Assembly (NCBI RefSeq): GCF_000577615.1
Contig: NZ_CBXX010000008.1
Span: forward strand, 1-64,000
Length of the DNA: 64,000 nt
Reading direction: 5' to 3'
From: Herbaspirillum sp. RV1423
Lineage (GTDB): Bacteria; Pseudomonadota; Gammaproteobacteria; Burkholderiales; Burkholderiaceae_D
Shown here: positions 17,253-25,961 of the stretch, piece after piece
How the letters are laid out: the number at the start of each line of letters is the position of its first letter
Position numbering within the stretch: position 1 is the stretch's first letter
Translations under genes and position numbers: made by a program
The notes under the pieces: model-generated
The model's database searches: none
Seen by the model: the letters and a program-made list of their open reading frames with translations, nothing else
What the model was told of the DNA's origin: nothing

Positions 17253-19361
17253 ATGACACGCAAGACCCGTATAGAACATTACCGGAACATCGGTATCAGT
17301 GCGCACATCGATGCCGGTAAAACCACGACCACCGAGCGCATCCTGTTTTATACCGGCGTCAACCACAAGATCGGTGAAGTGCATGACGGCGCCGCGACCA
17401 TGGACTGGATGGAACAGGAACAGGAACGCGGCATCACGATCACGTCCGCCGCCACCACCGCCTTCTGGAAAGGCATGGCCGGCAATTATCCGGAACATCG
17501 CATCAACATCATCGATACGCCGGGCCACGTCGACTTCACGATCGAGGTCGAACGCTCGATGCGCGTGCTCGACGGCGCGGTCATGGTCTACGACTCGGTC
17601 GGCGGCGTGCAGCCGCAATCCGAAACCGTGTGGCGCCAGGCCAATAAGTATGCGGTGCCGCGCATGGCCTTCGTCAACAAGATGGACCGCGTTGGCGCGG
17701 ACTTCTTCCGCGTGCAGAAGCAGATCGCCGACCGCCTGAAAGGCAATGCCGTGCCGATCCAGATTCCGATCGGCGCGGAAGACCATTTCCAGGGCGTGAT
17801 CGACCTCGTCAAGATGAAAGCCATCATCTGGGATGAAGCCAGCCAGGGCGTGAAGTTCGAGTACCAGCCGATTCCGGTCGAGCTTGAAGACACCGCGCGC
17901 GAGTGGCACGACAAGATGATCGAACAGGCCGCCGAAGCCAATGAACAATTGCTGGAGAAATATCTCAGCGGTACGCCGCTGACCGAAGCCGACATCAAAG
18001 CCGGCCTGCGTCAGCGCACCATCGCCGGCGAGATCGTGCCGATGTTGTGCGGCAGCGCGTTCAAGAACAAGGGCGTGCAGGCGATGCTGGATGCCGTGAT
18101 CGATTATCTGCCGTCGCCGATCGACGTGCCGGCGATCAAGGGTCACGATGAAGACGACAACGAGATCGAGCGCCATCCTGCCGACGACGAAAAATTCTCG
18201 GCGCTGGCATTCAAGATCATGACCGACCCGTTTGTCGGCCAGTTGATCTTCTTCCGCGTGTATTCGGGCACCGTGAACTCGGGCGACACCGTCTACAACC
18301 CGATCAAGGGCAAGAAGGAACGCCTGGGCCGCATCCTGCAGATGCACGCCAACGAGCGCAAGGAAATCAAGGAAGTGTATGCGGGCGACATCGCGGCCGC
18401 GGTCGGGCTGAAGGACGTCACCACGGGCGATACGCTGACCGATCCTGATCACGTGATCATCCTGGAACGCATGATCTTCCCCGAGCCGGTGATTTCGCAG
18501 GCGGTGGAGCCGAAGACCAAGGCCGACCAGGAAAAAATGGGTATCGCCCTGAATCGTCTGGCGCAGGAAGATCCGTCGTTCCGCGTGCGTACCGATGAAG
18601 AATCCGGCCAGACCATCATTTCCGGCATGGGCGAGCTGCATCTGGAAATCCTGGTCGATCGCATGAAGCGCGAATTCGGCGTCGAAGCCACCGTCGGCAA
18701 GCCGCAGGTGGCCTATCGTGAAGCGATCCGCGCTACCGTCGAAGATGTCGAAGGCAAATTCGTCAAGCAATCCGGCGGACGCGGCCAGTACGGCCACGTG
18801 GTGCTGAAGCTGGAACCGCTGCCGCCCGGCAAGGGCTACGAGTTCGTCGACGCCATCAAGGGCGGCGTGGTGCCGCGCGAGTTCATCCCGGCGGTCGACA
18901 AGGGCATCCAGGAAACATTGGGCAGCGGCGTGCTGGCCGGCTATCCTGTGGTCGACATCCGCGCGACGCTGACGTTCGGCTCCTACCATGATGTGGACTC
19001 GAACGAAAACGCGTTCCGCATGGCCGGTTCGATGGCGTTCAAGGAAGGCATGCGCCGGGCCAGCCCGGTGCTGCTGGAGCCGATGATGGCCGTCGAAGTG
19101 GAAACGCCGGAAGAATACGCCGGCACCGTGATGGGCGATCTGTCGTCCCGCCGCGGCATGGTGCAAGGCATGGATGAAATCGCCGGCGGCGGCGGCAAGA
19201 TCATCAAGGCGGAAGTGCCGTTGTCGGAAATGTTCGGCTACTCGACTTCCTTGCGTTCGGCAACACAGGGACGCGCGACTTACACCATGGAGTTCAAGCA
19301 TTATGCCGAGGCGCCGCGGCATGTGGTTGAGCAGTTGGGTACGGAGAAGAAGGGGAAGTGA
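17253..19361 (+). CDS. fusA: Elongation factor G (stand-alone copy)
   Basis: This translational GTPase drives ribosomal translocation. The 702 residues carry G1 [20 protein letters not shown]2 [12 protein letters not shown]3 [21 protein letters not shown]4 NKMDR and G5 GSAFKNKG, then domains II-V with [20 protein letters not shown] in domain III. It is a full-length canonical EF-G, not an EF-G-like/tetracycline-protection variant. It lies outside any str operon (no rpsL, rpsG or tuf), so it may be the second EF-G gene common in Betaproteobacteria, with its own promoter at 17000-17061. Whether another copy exists cannot be seen from this window. Confidence 0.97.
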   Translation: MTRKTRIEHYRNIGISAHIDAGKTTTTERILFYTGVNHKIGEVHDGAATMDWMEQEQERGITITSAATTAFWKGMAGNYPEHRINIIDTPGHVDFTIEVERSMRVLDGAVMVYDSVGGVQPQSETVWRQANKYAVPRMAFVNKMDRVGADFFRVQKQIADRLKGNAVPIQIPIGAEDHFQGVIDLVKMKAIIWDEASQGVKFEYQPIPVELEDTAREWHDKMIEQAAEANEQLLEKYLSGTPLTEADIKAGLRQRTIAGEIVPMLCGSAFKNKGVQAMLDAVIDYLPSPIDVPAIKGHDEDDNEIERHPADDEKFSALAFKIMTDPFVGQLIFFRVYSGTVNSGDTVYNPIKGKKERLGRILQMHANERKEIKEVYAGDIAAAVGLKDVTTGDTLTDPDHVIILERMIFPEPVISQAVEPKTKADQEKMGIALNRLAQEDPSFRVRTDEESGQTIISGMGELHLEILVDRMKREFGVEATVGKPQVAYREAIRATVEDVEGKFVKQSGGRGQYGHVVLKLEPLPPGKGYEFVDAIKGGVVPREFIPAVDKGIQETLGSGVLAGYPVVDIRATLTFGSYHDVDSNENAFRMAGSMAFKEGMRRASPVLLEPMMAVEVETPEEYAGTVMGDLSSRRGMVQGMDEIAGGGGKIIKAEVPLSEMFGYSTSLRSATQGRATYTMEFKHYAEAPRHVVEQLGTEKKGK

Positions 19362-19412
19362 GGGTTTGATCGCAGAATGATCGAGAGTCTTTCTTCGCTC
19401 TTTGTACGACGC

Positions 19413-19453
19413 AAAAGCCCGGCTTAGTTTGCACTAAGCCGGGCTTTTGCTTT
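19413..19453 (+). terminator. Rho-independent terminator after fusA
   Basis: AAAAGCCCGGCTTAGT (19413-19428) pairs perfectly with ACTAAGCCGGGCTTTT (19433-19448) and is followed by TTTTGCTTTT. Its CTTAGT/ACTAAG loop-proximal part is repeated in the tRNA-Asp terminator at 19600. Confidence 0.9.
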
Positions 19454-19454
19454 T

Positions 19455-19599
19455 GTGAGGCATTGGGGCTCGCCTACGTTCCGCAGGCCGCGGATTCGCT
19501 TGCAAGCGAATCCCTTCGGGCCCCGCCGTGAGTCGCGCAGGCGGCTCACTCCGCTCCGATGTCAGACATGCCCTTCGGGCATGATGAATAGGAGGCTTA
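19455..19599. other. Palindrome-rich spacer between two terminators
   Basis: This stretch encodes no gene but contains perfect hairpins: GGATTCGCTTGCAAGCGAAT with CC closing, and CATGCCC-TTC-GGGCATG. It also has a GC-rich part around GGGGCTCGCC / GGGGCCCG. It separates the fusA and tRNA-Asp terminators. It could be a fragment of a dispersed palindromic element; copy number cannot be judged here. Confidence 0.45.
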
Positions 19600-19640
19600 A
19601 AAACAAAAACGCCTGCTTAGTTTTCACTAAGCAGGCGTTT
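19600..19640 (-). terminator. Rho-independent terminator after tRNA-Asp
   Basis: On the minus strand a stem formed by AAACGCCTGCTTAGT (19607-19621) and ACTAAGCAGGCGTTT (19626-19640) is followed by a T-rich tail. It lies just downstream of the tRNA 3' end. Confidence 0.88.
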
Positions 19641-19646
19641 GTGTTT

Positions 19647-19723
19647 TGGCGGAGCGGACGGGGCTCGAACCCGCGACCCCCGGCGTGACAGGCCGGTATT
19701 CTAACCAACTGAACTACCACTCC
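19647..19723 (-). tRNA. tRNA-Asp (GTC)
   Basis: The 77-nt minus-strand sequence begins GGAGTGGTAGTTCAGTTGGT, has the anticodon loop CCTGTCACG (anticodon GTC), the T-arm GGGTTCGAGCCC, and ends CCGCTCCGCCA with an encoded CCA. All four arms pair. It is a single tRNA with its own terminator; no neighbouring tRNA genes are present. Confidence 0.97.
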
Positions 19724-19800
19724 AGATTTGGTTTTCAGTCTCGCTGAAAGACCGCTATTGTAGCGGAGCTTCCCCAGGATTTCCAGTACTTTTGTACAAA

Positions 19801-20397
19801 TTAAGCCTGAAATTTGCCTTCAAACGCCAATTTGCTCAGCGGTTCGCGCGGGCTGGGCAGTTCTCGAGCCTGCAGACCTTCAGGAAGTATGGATTTGTCG
19901 CCCAATTTGCCGATGGCAATGGCTGCTTCCACTGCAAAGTCCGCCGGAACACCCAGTTCCGTACGCGCCTTGTCCTTGTCGAAACCAGCCATGCCGTGCG
20001 CATGCCAACCCGACAAACTCGCTTGCAGCGCCATATACGCCCAGGCCGATCCGGCGTCGAAGGAATGCGTGGGCGCAGGTGCCGGGGCAGTGGCGCCGGG
20101 CGGCGTAAAGGTGGTCTTGGACAGCACGACGATCAGGACCGACGCCTTTTCCGCCCAACTGCGGTTGAAGTCATTCAACAAGCCGAGCAGGCTGTCCCAT
20201 TGCGGCGTACCGCGACGCGCATAGACGAAACGCCATGGCTGCGAATTGTAGGAAGACGGCGCCCAGCGTGCAGCCTCCAGAAAAGTCAGGACGGTTTCTT
20301 CCGAGATATCGGCGCCGGTATAAGCGCGCGGTGACCAGCGACCCAGGAATTGTGGATCGATGGGATGATCGGCAACGCGCGGATTGGATTGCGACAT
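19801..20397 (-). CDS. Nitroreductase family protein
   Basis: This is an FMN-dependent oxidoreductase of the nitroreductase fold, 198 residues. RWSPRAYTGADISEETVLTF is the conserved phosphate/FMN-binding start, followed by EAARWAPSSYNSQPWRFVYA, the classic Ser-Tyr-Asn-Ser-Gln-Pro-Trp motif. An Ala/Pro-rich loop (TPPGATAPAPAPTHSFDAGS) precedes a helix with WAYMALQASLSGWHAHGMAG. I chose ATG 20397, which follows AGGAG at good spacing; longer starts add unrelated residues. Substrates could be nitro compounds, quinones or aldehydes and cannot be narrowed. Confidence 0.92.
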   Translation of the reverse strand: MSQSNPRVADHPIDPQFLGRWSPRAYTGADISEETVLTFLEAARWAPSSYNSQPWRFVYARRGTPQWDSLLGLLNDFNRSWAEKASVLIVVLSKTTFTPPGATAPAPAPTHSFDAGSAWAYMALQASLSGWHAHGMAGFDKDKARTELGVPADFAVEAAIAIGKLGDKSILPEGLQARELPSPREPLSKLAFEGKFQA

Positions 20398-20630
20398 GGT
20401 GACTCCTGAGAAATGAAATAAGTTCTGGTCAAAATCGAGCAAAGGAGGCATCTTAGCAGGTGTTTTCCGCGCCTGCAGGGCAGGCCCTGCCGCCAAACGG
20501 CATCACGCCGGTTTCGCTTCGCCAGCAGAATTGAGCGAGCGCAGGAAAACCCTGAAAAACCGCTGCCAGCTTGCCTTGCCGAAGGATTGTGCTACCATGC
20601 GCGCATACAAGAACGACACGGAGACCAGCC

Positions 20631-20822
20631 ATGAACATCCTCAGGGAAACCGAACGCGAAGTCTGGGTCGACGGCACGATTTACCAGTTCAAGTCGAAAG
20701 TGGAAGCCAGCGGCTTCGAAGACATGTGCCGCGCCATCGGCAAACTGCATCACGCCATGCAGCTCTACCCACCAGCAGCTATCGTTCCGACCGCGCCGCA
20801 TGACCGCACCGAAGAAGTCTGA
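20631..20822 (+). CDS. Small hypothetical protein, 63 residues
   Basis: ATG 20631 opens MNILRETEREVWVDGTIYQF, which continues through a short helix-rich middle (EDMCRAIGKLHHAMQLYP) to a proline-rich end. There is no signal or membrane segment. It is a compact acidic/basic protein with coding-like codon use; the family is not recognised. It is divergent from the nitroreductase gene and convergent with mnmE. Confidence 0.5.
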   Translation: MNILRETEREVWVDGTIYQFKSKVEASGFEDMCRAIGKLHHAMQLYPPAAIVPTAPHDRTEEV

Positions 20823-20842
20823 TCCAACATACCAATACCCCC

Positions 20843-20878
20843 ATAAAAAAACCCGCGAACCTTGCGGTACGCGGGTTA
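20843..20878 (-). terminator. Minus-strand terminator downstream of mnmE
   Basis: AACCCGCG (20850-20857) and CGCGGGTT (20870-20877) form a stem. Read on the minus strand it is followed by a run of seven T. It may end the mnmE operon transcript and/or a short independent RNA starting near 20960. Confidence 0.8.
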
Positions 20879-20962
20879 AATCCAATCCTCAGGGGGGTGA
20901 TGAATTGGAGGGGAGGGAGTAGTCAAGATAACGTCCCCATCCCCCGCCTCCTATCATTTTTA
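20846..20962 (-). ncRNA. Candidate small RNA in the mnmE 3' spacer
   Basis: On the minus strand a perfect inverted repeat, TGTAAC-N4-GTTACA (20968-20983), is followed by an AT-rich -10-like stretch (TAAAAATGAT). About 100 nt with no sizeable frame then end at the strong terminator at 20843-20878. A purine-rich AGGAGG precedes only a five-codon frame. The same 16-bp operator pattern occurs at 17029-17044. Promoter plus terminator with no gene between suggests a regulatory RNA, but no family is recognised. Confidence 0.3.
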
Positions 20963-21010
20963 CACCCTGTAACATTCGTTACATCGTCATGTACACCGTA
21001 CGTTTGCGTA

Positions 21011-22417
21011 TCATTTTCCGATACAGAAGCGTGAAAAAATCACCCCCAGCAAATCATCCGGCGTGAACTTGCCTGTGATGCTGGCGAGGCGCTCCTGCGC
21101 CAGGCGCAATTCTTCCGCAAACAAATCGAGCGACTTGTCGCTGGCCTGATTGTCGACTGAAGCGTGGAAAGCGGCACTCTCCAGATACTCGCGCGCGGCT
21201 TTCAAAGCGATCAGATGACGCTCGCGCGCGAGGTAACGCGATTCGACGGTTTGCTGCCAGCCGGCGATGCGCAGCAGTTCGCCGCGCAACAGATCGATGC
21301 CGACCTGGTCGGTGGCGGATAAGTAAATATGCGTGGCGTCGGGCATCTGGTCGACGGCCGGCTTGTGACCGGAGCGGTCGATCTTGTTCCAGATGCGGAT
21401 AACGGGAATGCCGTCGGGAAAACGTTCGGTGATCTTCTCGTCTTCCAGCGTCGGGCCGTGATCGGCGTCGAGCATATGCAAGATGACGTCGGCTTTGGCG
21501 ACCTCGCCCCAAGTGCGTTCGATGCCAATGCGCTCGACTTCGTCGGGGCCGCTGCCATCTTCGCCGGCGTCTCGGATGCCGGCTGTGTCGATGATGTTGA
21601 GCGGCATGCCTTCGATCTGGATGGTCTCGGTGACCTTGTCGCGCGTGGTGCCGGCAATCGGCGTGACGATGGCGACGTCGGAACCGGCCAGCACGTTGAG
21701 CAGCGAGGACTTGCCGACGTTGGGTTTGCCGGCCAGGACCACGTTGAGGCCGTCGCGCAGCAGCGCGCCTTGCGACGCATGCGTGAAGACGTCGTCGAGC
21801 GTGGCGCGTATCGCGGCGAGCTGGCCGCGCGCATCGGATTGTTCTAGGAAGTCGATTTCTTCTTCCGGGAAGTCCAGCGTCGCCTCGACCAGCATGCGCA
21901 GGTTGGTGACCTTGTCGACCAAGTCATGGATGACTTTGGAGAAGGCGCCGGAAAGCGATTCCGATGCCGACTTCGCAGCCGCCTCGGTCGAAGCCTCGAT
22001 CAGGTCGGCGACGGCTTCGGCCTGCGCCAGGTCGAGCTTGTCATTGAGGAAGGCGCGCTGGGTGAATTCGCCCGGCTCGGCCAGGCGCAGGCCGATCGCG
22101 GCGCCGGCTTCGAGGCAGCGCGCCAGCAACATTTGCATGACGACCGGGCCGCCGTGGCCTTGCAGTTCCAGCACGTCTTCGCCAGTGTAGGAATGCGGCG
22201 CTTTGAAGTAGATCGCCAGGCCCTGGTCGATCATGCTGCCGTCGGCGCGCCTGAACGGCAGGTAGCTGGCGTGGCGCGGCGCCAGCGATGTTTCGTCCTT
22301 GCCGCACACGGCCTGTACGACCGGCCACAGGTTCTTGCCCGACAGGCGGACCACGCCGATGCCGCCGCGTCCCGGGGCGGTGGCGATGGCGACAATGGGG
22401 GAGGAATCGAGAGTCAT
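21011..22417 (-). CDS. mnmE: tRNA modification GTPase MnmE
   Basis: With MnmG, MnmE installs the aminomethyl/carboxymethylaminomethyl group on wobble uridine 34. The protein has 468 residues: an N-terminal folate-binding domain ([32 protein letters not shown]), a helical domain, and an inserted G domain with [16 protein letters not shown] (about residues 231-246), TTRD (G2) and DTAGIRD (G3). It ends in the essential FCIGK motif. The gene closes the rpmH-rnpA-yidD-yidC-mnmE cluster, which matches the usual order. mnmG is not in this window. Confidence 0.97.
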   Translation of the reverse strand: MTLDSSPIVAIATAPGRGGIGVVRLSGKNLWPVVQAVCGKDETSLAPRHASYLPFRRADGSMIDQGLAIYFKAPHSYTGEDVLELQGHGGPVVMQMLLARCLEAGAAIGLRLAEPGEFTQRAFLNDKLDLAQAEAVADLIEASTEAAAKSASESLSGAFSKVIHDLVDKVTNLRMLVEATLDFPEEEIDFLEQSDARGQLAAIRATLDDVFTHASQGALLRDGLNVVLAGKPNVGKSSLLNVLAGSDVAIVTPIAGTTRDKVTETIQIEGMPLNIIDTAGIRDAGEDGSGPDEVERIGIERTWGEVAKADVILHMLDADHGPTLEDEKITERFPDGIPVIRIWNKIDRSGHKPAVDQMPDATHIYLSATDQVGIDLLRGELLRIAGWQQTVESRYLARERHLIALKAAREYLESAAFHASVDNQASDKSLDLFAEELRLAQERLASITGKFTPDDLLGVIFSRFCIGK

Positions 22418-22505
22418 GGTGCGAGAAATATTTCAGAAAAAATAATAGGCGAAAAAAAGCCCGTGAAAATCATGCCACGGGCTTCTGAGGGAAACAAGGA
22501 AGCAA

Positions 22506-24158
22506 TTATTTCGCCTTGCCGGCTTCCAGTTTCTTGGTGATGACCCATTGTTGCGTAATCGACAGCACGTTGTTCACGACCCAGTACAGCACCAGGCCGG
22601 ACGGGAAGAAGAAGAACATGACCGAGAACACGATAGGCATGAACATCATGACCTTGGCCTGGACCGGATCCGGCGGCGTCGGGTTGAGCTTGGTCTGGAT
22701 GAACATCGAGACCGCCATCAACACCGGCAGGATGTAGAACGGGTCAGGCGCGGTCAGGTCGTGAATCCAGCCCAGCCATGGCGCACCGCGCATTTCGACG
22801 CTGGCCAGCAGCACCCAGTACAGCGAGATGAACACCGGGATCTGGATCACGATCGGCAGGCAGCCGCCGAGCGGGTTGATCTTTTCGGTCTTGTACAGCG
22901 CCATCATTTCGCGATTCATGTTTTGCGGATCGCCTTTGTGGCGCTCGCGAATCGCCGTCATCTTCGGCGTGACCGCCTTCATCTTGGCCATGCTGCGATA
23001 GCTGGCGGCCGACAGCGGGAAGAACACCAGCTTGATCAGCACGGTCAGCAGGATGATGGTCCAGCCCCAGTTGCCGACCATGGCGTGGATGTGGATCATC
23101 AGCCAGAAGATCGGCTTGGCGATGATGGTCAGCCAGCCGTAGTCCTTGACCAGTTCCAGCCCTGGCGCGGTGGTTTCCAGCACCTTGGATTCCTGCGGAC
23201 CGGAATACAGATGCGCGTCCATGGTCACGCTGGCGCCGGGAGCAATGCTGCCCAGCGGCAGGATGTTGCCGACTGCGTACAGGTTGGTGGCGACCTTCTT
23301 GGTGAAGATGTCGCGCTGCGCTTTTTCAGGCGGGATGAAAGCCGAGACGAAATAGTGCTGCACCAGCGCGATCCAGCCGTTGTCGGACTTGGTGGCGTGC
23401 TGCTCCTTGCCTTCTTCGATCTTCTCGAAGGTCAGCTTCTGGAAATGATCGGCGTCGGTATACACCGCGGGGCCGGTGAAGGTGCTGTAGAAATGCGATT
23501 CGCCGCCCGGCTTGTTGCCGTCGCGCAGCAGTTGCAGGTACAGCGAAGGAGTGATCGCGGCGGCGCTGTCGTTGGTGACGGTATGCTTCAGATCGATGAG
23601 GTAGCTGTCGCGCTTGAAGGTATAGGTCTTGGTCAGCTTGACGCCATTCTCCTGCGCTTCCAGCACCAGTTGGACTTCATTGCCGCCGTCTAGCGCACGT
23701 GCGCCCGGCTTGGCTGTGAAAATCGACTTGTGGTTCGGGAACTGGCCGCCGATCAGGCCGGACTCGGCCAGATAGGTGTGGCCGGCGCTGGAATCGAACA
23801 GGACTAGGTTCTTGGTCGGGTCGACGGTGTCGCGGTGCTTCAGCAGTTCCAGGCGCTTGAGCTCGCCGCCCACGGTGTCGATGTCGGCCTTGACGACATC
23901 GGTCGTGATGGTGATGGTCTCGCCCTTGGCGGCAGGCGCGCCGCCAACGTCAGCCGCGGTCGCAGTAGGATTGGCGGCATTGGCGGCTTGCGGCACCGGC
24001 GATTTCGACGGGTCAGCGCCGGCGGCTGCCGGTTGCGCCTCTTGGGTTGCCGTCGGAAAAAACATCGAAGGCTTGCCGTTATGGCGTTGCCAGCTATCCC
24101 AGAGCAGCAGCAGGGAGAACGAGAACACAACCCACAGGACGGTACGTTTGATATCCAT
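22506..24158 (-). CDS. yidC: Membrane protein insertase YidC
   Basis: YidC inserts inner-membrane proteins alone or with SecYEG. I chose ATG 24158, giving [20 protein letters not shown] as first transmembrane segment and 550 residues in all. An Ala/Pro-rich linker, a large periplasmic beta-sandwich domain (about 80-340), and the conserved five-helix insertase core with [20 protein letters not shown] and the [20 protein letters not shown] loop follow. The C-terminal tail ends in [13 protein letters not shown] at 24173 would add five residues. It sits 19 bp downstream of yidD, as in most proteobacteria. Confidence 0.97.
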   Translation of the reverse strand: MDIKRTVLWVVFSFSLLLLWDSWQRHNGKPSMFFPTATQEAQPAAAGADPSKSPVPQAANAANPTATAADVGGAPAAKGETITITTDVVKADIDTVGGELKRLELLKHRDTVDPTKNLVLFDSSAGHTYLAESGLIGGQFPNHKSIFTAKPGARALDGGNEVQLVLEAQENGVKLTKTYTFKRDSYLIDLKHTVTNDSAAAITPSLYLQLLRDGNKPGGESHFYSTFTGPAVYTDADHFQKLTFEKIEEGKEQHATKSDNGWIALVQHYFVSAFIPPEKAQRDIFTKKVATNLYAVGNILPLGSIAPGASVTMDAHLYSGPQESKVLETTAPGLELVKDYGWLTIIAKPIFWLMIHIHAMVGNWGWTIILLTVLIKLVFFPLSAASYRSMAKMKAVTPKMTAIRERHKGDPQNMNREMMALYKTEKINPLGGCLPIVIQIPVFISLYWVLLASVEMRGAPWLGWIHDLTAPDPFYILPVLMAVSMFIQTKLNPTPPDPVQAKVMMFMPIVFSVMFFFFPSGLVLYWVVNNVLSITQQWVITKKLEAGKAK

Positions 24159-24177
24159 AAGAGTATTGACCAATAAA

Positions 24178-24444
24178 TCAGGAGTGGCTGCAACCGTCGG
24201 CGGTCACAGTGGGAGAGGAATCCGGAGTGGTGGACTCAGGCACAGGGTCGAGTCCGCCGGGATGCCAGGGATGGCATTTGCACAAGCGCTTGCCGGCCAG
24301 TACGCTGCCCTTCCATGCGCCGTGGCGGCGAATGGCTTCCGCCGCATAATCTGAACAACTGGGATAGAAACGGCAGTTCTGCCCGAGATAGGGGCTGACT
24401 CCCAGCTTGTAGGCGCGTAACAGCAGGAGTAAAGGCGTTTTCAT
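24178..24444 (-). CDS. yidD: Membrane protein insertion efficiency factor YidD
   Basis: This small amphipathic protein aids YidC. Its 88 residues include [20 protein letters not shown] and [11 protein letters not shown], with the conserved cysteines, then [13 protein letters not shown] 24444 overlaps the rnpA stop (TGATG); a GTG at 24447 is also possible. The tail after about residue 70 ([10 protein letters not shown]...) is longer than in the shortest homologues. Confidence 0.95.
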   Translation of the reverse strand: MKTPLLLLLRAYKLGVSPYLGQNCRFYPSCSDYAAEAIRRHGAWKGSVLAGKRLCKCHPWHPGGLDPVPESTTPDSSPTVTADGCSHS

Positions 24445-24848
24445 CACTTATTTCCCGGCTTCCTGGCAAACGCTGTCGCGTTCAGCAAAAATGCGAACAA
24501 CTGTGACAGTTCTTCGCGCAATTCCGCTTTCAGTTTCGCGTTGGTCGCCGGTCCGTTCTTGCTGTTGACCGGCTTCGACAAACGCACAATGCAATCGACC
24601 TGGGGCAATGCCGCCTGCCGGAACAATTCGCGGGTGACGCGCTTGATCGTGTTCCGGGTGACTGCGCGCGGCGCCATGCGTTTGGCAGCGACGACGCCCA
24701 GGCGGGCTGACGACAAGTCGTTATTGCGGGCATACAGTACGAAATGGGACGTACGATACACCGGACGCAAACGAAAAACGGATGAAAACTCATCCGTTTT
24801 AACGATTCGCTGATCGCGTGAGTAGAGATAGGAAGGATCGCCTGTCAC
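24444..24848 (-). CDS. rnpA: Ribonuclease P protein component
   Basis: This is the protein subunit of RNase P, which trims tRNA 5' leaders. It has a basic sequence of about 134 residues with the family signature [13 protein letters not shown] preceded by [15 protein letters not shown], and the N-terminal motif [21 protein letters not shown] chose GTG 24848 ([16 protein letters not shown]...). A much longer upstream frame would run antisense through rpmH territory and is rejected. It overlaps yidD and follows rpmH by 40 bp. Confidence 0.92.
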   Translation of the reverse strand: MTGDPSYLYSRDQRIVKTDEFSSVFRLRPVYRTSHFVLYARNNDLSSARLGVVAAKRMAPRAVTRNTIKRVTRELFRQAALPQVDCIVRLSKPVNSKNGPATNAKLKAELREELSQLFAFLLNATAFARKPGNK

Positions 24849-24888
24849 GCAAACAGCAACGCACTTATTTCTTGGCGTATTGCTTGGA

Positions 24889-25026
24889 TCAGACTGCGGC
24901 CAGACGCTTGCGGCCCTTGGCACGGCGAGCGTTGATGACAGCGCGACCGCCACGGGTTGCCATACGTGCGCGGAAACCGTGGGTACGCTTACGACGCACG
25001 ACGGATGGTTGGTAGGTACGTTTCAT
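24889..25026 (-). CDS. rpmH: 50S ribosomal protein L34
   Basis: The 45 residues read [20 protein letters not shown] and then [20 protein letters not shown] followed by RLAAV, a textbook L34. It is the first gene of the rnpA-yidD-yidC-mnmE cluster. In most bacteria dnaA lies divergently beside rpmH; here a 935-bp spacer leads to a PrkA kinase gene instead. Confidence 0.98.
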   Translation of the reverse strand: MKRTYQPSVVRRKRTHGFRARMATRGGRAVINARRAKGRKRLAAV

Positions 25027-25961
25027 GTTGGACTCGCTTACTCAATAATCAGCAAAAATAAATCGGAATCTCCGCGGAATTTCTGTTTTTCTGCGCGTGT
25101 CTTTTCTTGTTGATCAGAGAGACATTTGAGAGCCGAAACCGCAAGGCGACAGCACGAACGCAATTCAACGGATGGTGAACCCTGAATTAGACTGCATTTT
25201 TCACTTGTTTGTCAATGACTTATCCGCGCGGGTTCTTTTGCCGCCCCCGCCCGCAAGCGGGGCCGCAAACCATACCTGTCGCATCGTGAACGGATTTCCC
25301 CTGTCAGCCTGTAGGGCCATGCTATCGATAAGATCGCGGAGCTTATTAGAAAACTATCGATGCAATCGTTGCGGACCGACCACATATCAATCAAGCAACA
25401 ATTCCAGATAGCAACGCAATCCTGCTCACTCCCATAAGTCCATGGATCCAATGCTCACGTCATCGGGGGCAAACCCGGCATCAAACTTGCATTGCCTGAA
25501 TCGAGCTTTCGCTGCAGCGCGGGAATTGTCCCTGAAGGCCGAAAACCCCTCTCAGATTCATCTGCGAGGCGATCGTTTAAATTCGTCGGCGCGGTCAACC
25601 ATCCATCTCGCTCAACCATTTAGACGATAGGGGAAAACACCAAAAACACGCGCGCGATTTCAGTGTTTCCGCATATCGAAAAGCTGAATGCGAAAACGTT
25701 GGTTGTTTGTGGATATAAGAAAATGATTTCGCAGTAGGCTGAAACAAAAGCAGCACGTTCACGTCACGAAAAAAGGAATAGAATAAAAACGGATTTTTTA
25801 TTTTCCGGTCCAGATTCATCAGCGCGCAGCATTGAAAAATTCGACGCCGCGCACAATGATGAAATTGATCAGGAGCGGATGCTCAGGGAAACGCGGTCGA
25901 TAAATCTAAAAACATAACGCACGTATTCAATTTGTTATCTCATTGAAGTTACGGAGGTGGT
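25027..25961. other. Long gene-free spacer between rpmH and the PrkA gene
   Basis: No credible gene is seen in these 935 bp. The rpmH promoter must lie near 25040-25200. One DnaA-box-like TGTGGATAT (one mismatch) is at 25708-25716, too little to call an origin. Short repeats such as CTATCGAT (25322 and 25354 areas) and AT-rich patches (25780-25805) occur. The PrkA gene is preceded by GGAGGTGG, a strong ribosome site. Confidence 0.6.

Noticed and set aside
17055-19322. 755-codon open frame antisense to fusA
   Set aside because: It is a mirror of the high-GC third-position bias of fusA, His/Arg/Asp-rich and without any family motif.
25027-25961. oriC beside rpmH
   Set aside because: Only one near-consensus DnaA box and no repeated boxes; the region upstream of priA is a much better candidate.
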